DNA of 64,000 nucleotides from Marivirga salinae (GTDB lineage Bacteria; Bacteroidota; Bacteroidia; Cytophagales; Cyclobacteriaceae), in the NCBI RefSeq assembly GCF_030503855.1, contig NZ_CP129971.1:1371501-1435500 (forward strand). The letters are read 5' to 3'. Under the pieces are notes generated by a model. The model was not told the DNA's origin. It searched no databases and worked only from the letters and a program-made list of their open reading frames with translations. A program made the translations under genes and the position numbers. Below, piece after piece: positions 63,805 through 64,000 of this stretch (position 1 is its first letter; each line of letters begins with the position of its first letter).

Positions 63805-63825
63805 GTGTAAAGTGTTTTTTTTTCA

Positions 63826-63926
63826 ACGGCCACAACTTGTCCCGTATATATCGGGATGGAATTCGCATCAAATCTATTCATCCCTCAGTTGGTATATTAG
63901 GGACTCTAGATTTATGCTCATTTCAT
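63826..63926. repeat. Intergenic repeat, copy 2 (inverted relative to copy 1)
   Basis: About 101 bp. Its reverse complement aligns with 20227-20347 over its whole length except for about 20 bases present only in copy 1. It contains TTGTCCCGTATATATCGGGA, matching the palindrome in copy 1. Confidence 0.8.
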
Positions 63927-63951
63927 GGTTATTAAATTTAAAATGTGATTT

Positions 63952-64000
63952 TCATCTCAAAAAGTCTTCTATTAAACTTAAAAATTCTTCAGGTTTTTCT
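63952..64000 (-). CDS. 3' end of a minus-strand gene, possibly alpha/beta-hydrolase
   Basis: Only 15 codons and a TGA are visible. They encode EKPEEFLSLIEDFLR, which resembles the closing helix of alpha/beta-hydrolases (PEEFNxxLxxFL). The assignment rests on very little sequence. Confidence 0.4.
   Translation of the reverse strand, partial: EKPEEFLSLIEDFLR

Noticed and set aside
63711..63935. Open frame of 74 codons on the plus strand near the window end
   Set aside because: It runs antisense through the YCII-like gene and then through repeat copy 2. A similar string (LDLCSFH) appears in a frame over copy 1 at 20164-20367, so the likeness comes from the repeat DNA and not from a protein family.

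Overview
The window reads as a chromosomal segment of a gliding, AT-rich member of the Bacteroidota, most likely a marine Cytophagales bacterium. The order-level call is inference from gene content. The evidence is a SusC/SusD pair, type IX secretion (T9SS) plug and PorP/SprF proteins, both kinds of T9SS C-terminal sorting domain, a gliding-associated giant adhesin, DUF4159/DUF4199/DUF2807 proteins, and promoters of the TTG-N18-TAnnTTTG type. No rRNA, tRNA, CRISPR array, insertion sequence or integrase was seen.

Layout. 1-1.4 kb: 3' part of an OmpA/PD40 protein. 1.7-7.2 kb: SusC-SusD-lipoprotein uptake operon with no carbohydrate-active enzyme nearby. 7.4-10.5 kb: AI-2E-type permease, ychF and a solitary Cas6 that overlaps a T9SS plug gene tail to tail. 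11.8-13.8 kb: ECF sigma factor overlapping a membrane protein with an anti-sigma-like position. 13.8-17.1 kb: small minus-strand operons (ArsC-like protein, DUF6048-like pair, HAD phosphatase plus DUF4159). 17.3-21.2 kb: porin, BCCT transporter and universal stress protein, probably one osmolyte-uptake unit. 21.3-25.2 kb: a tectonin-like propeller gene divergent from a phage-tail-collar protein, a signal-less periplasmic-binding-fold protein and a formyltransferase. This is the least explained cluster in the window. 25.5-33.6 kb: a 2163-residue adhesin with a T9SS sorting domain followed by a PorP/SprF-OmpA fusion. 33.7-42.9 kb: housekeeping block (dprA, MerR, CapA, M23 on minus; alaS, gatB, TlpA on plus).

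43-53.6 kb is more accessory: an intergenic hairpin cluster, a PAS histidine kinase, an XRE-membrane protein, a decayed second histidine kinase, two secreted surface proteins, a leucine-rich-repeat lipoprotein, a DUF2807 protein and an M28 peptidase. 53.8-57.9 kb (plus): RluA-type pseudouridine synthase, NTF2-like protein, DUF4199 protein, MltF-type transglycosylase and a TerB-like protein. 57.9-63.8 kb (minus): an ABC permease fused to an M1 aminopeptidase with its ATPase, a TRIC-type channel and a YCII-like protein. The window ends in a partial minus-strand gene.

Main points for follow-up: the solitary Cas6; the collar/binding-protein/formyltransferase cluster; an exact 1542-nt two-copy super-repeat inside the adhesin; the PorP/SprF-OmpA fusion beside it; the doubly damaged histidine kinase; and a roughly 100-120 bp intergenic repeat present at 20.2 kb and, inverted, at 63.8 kb.
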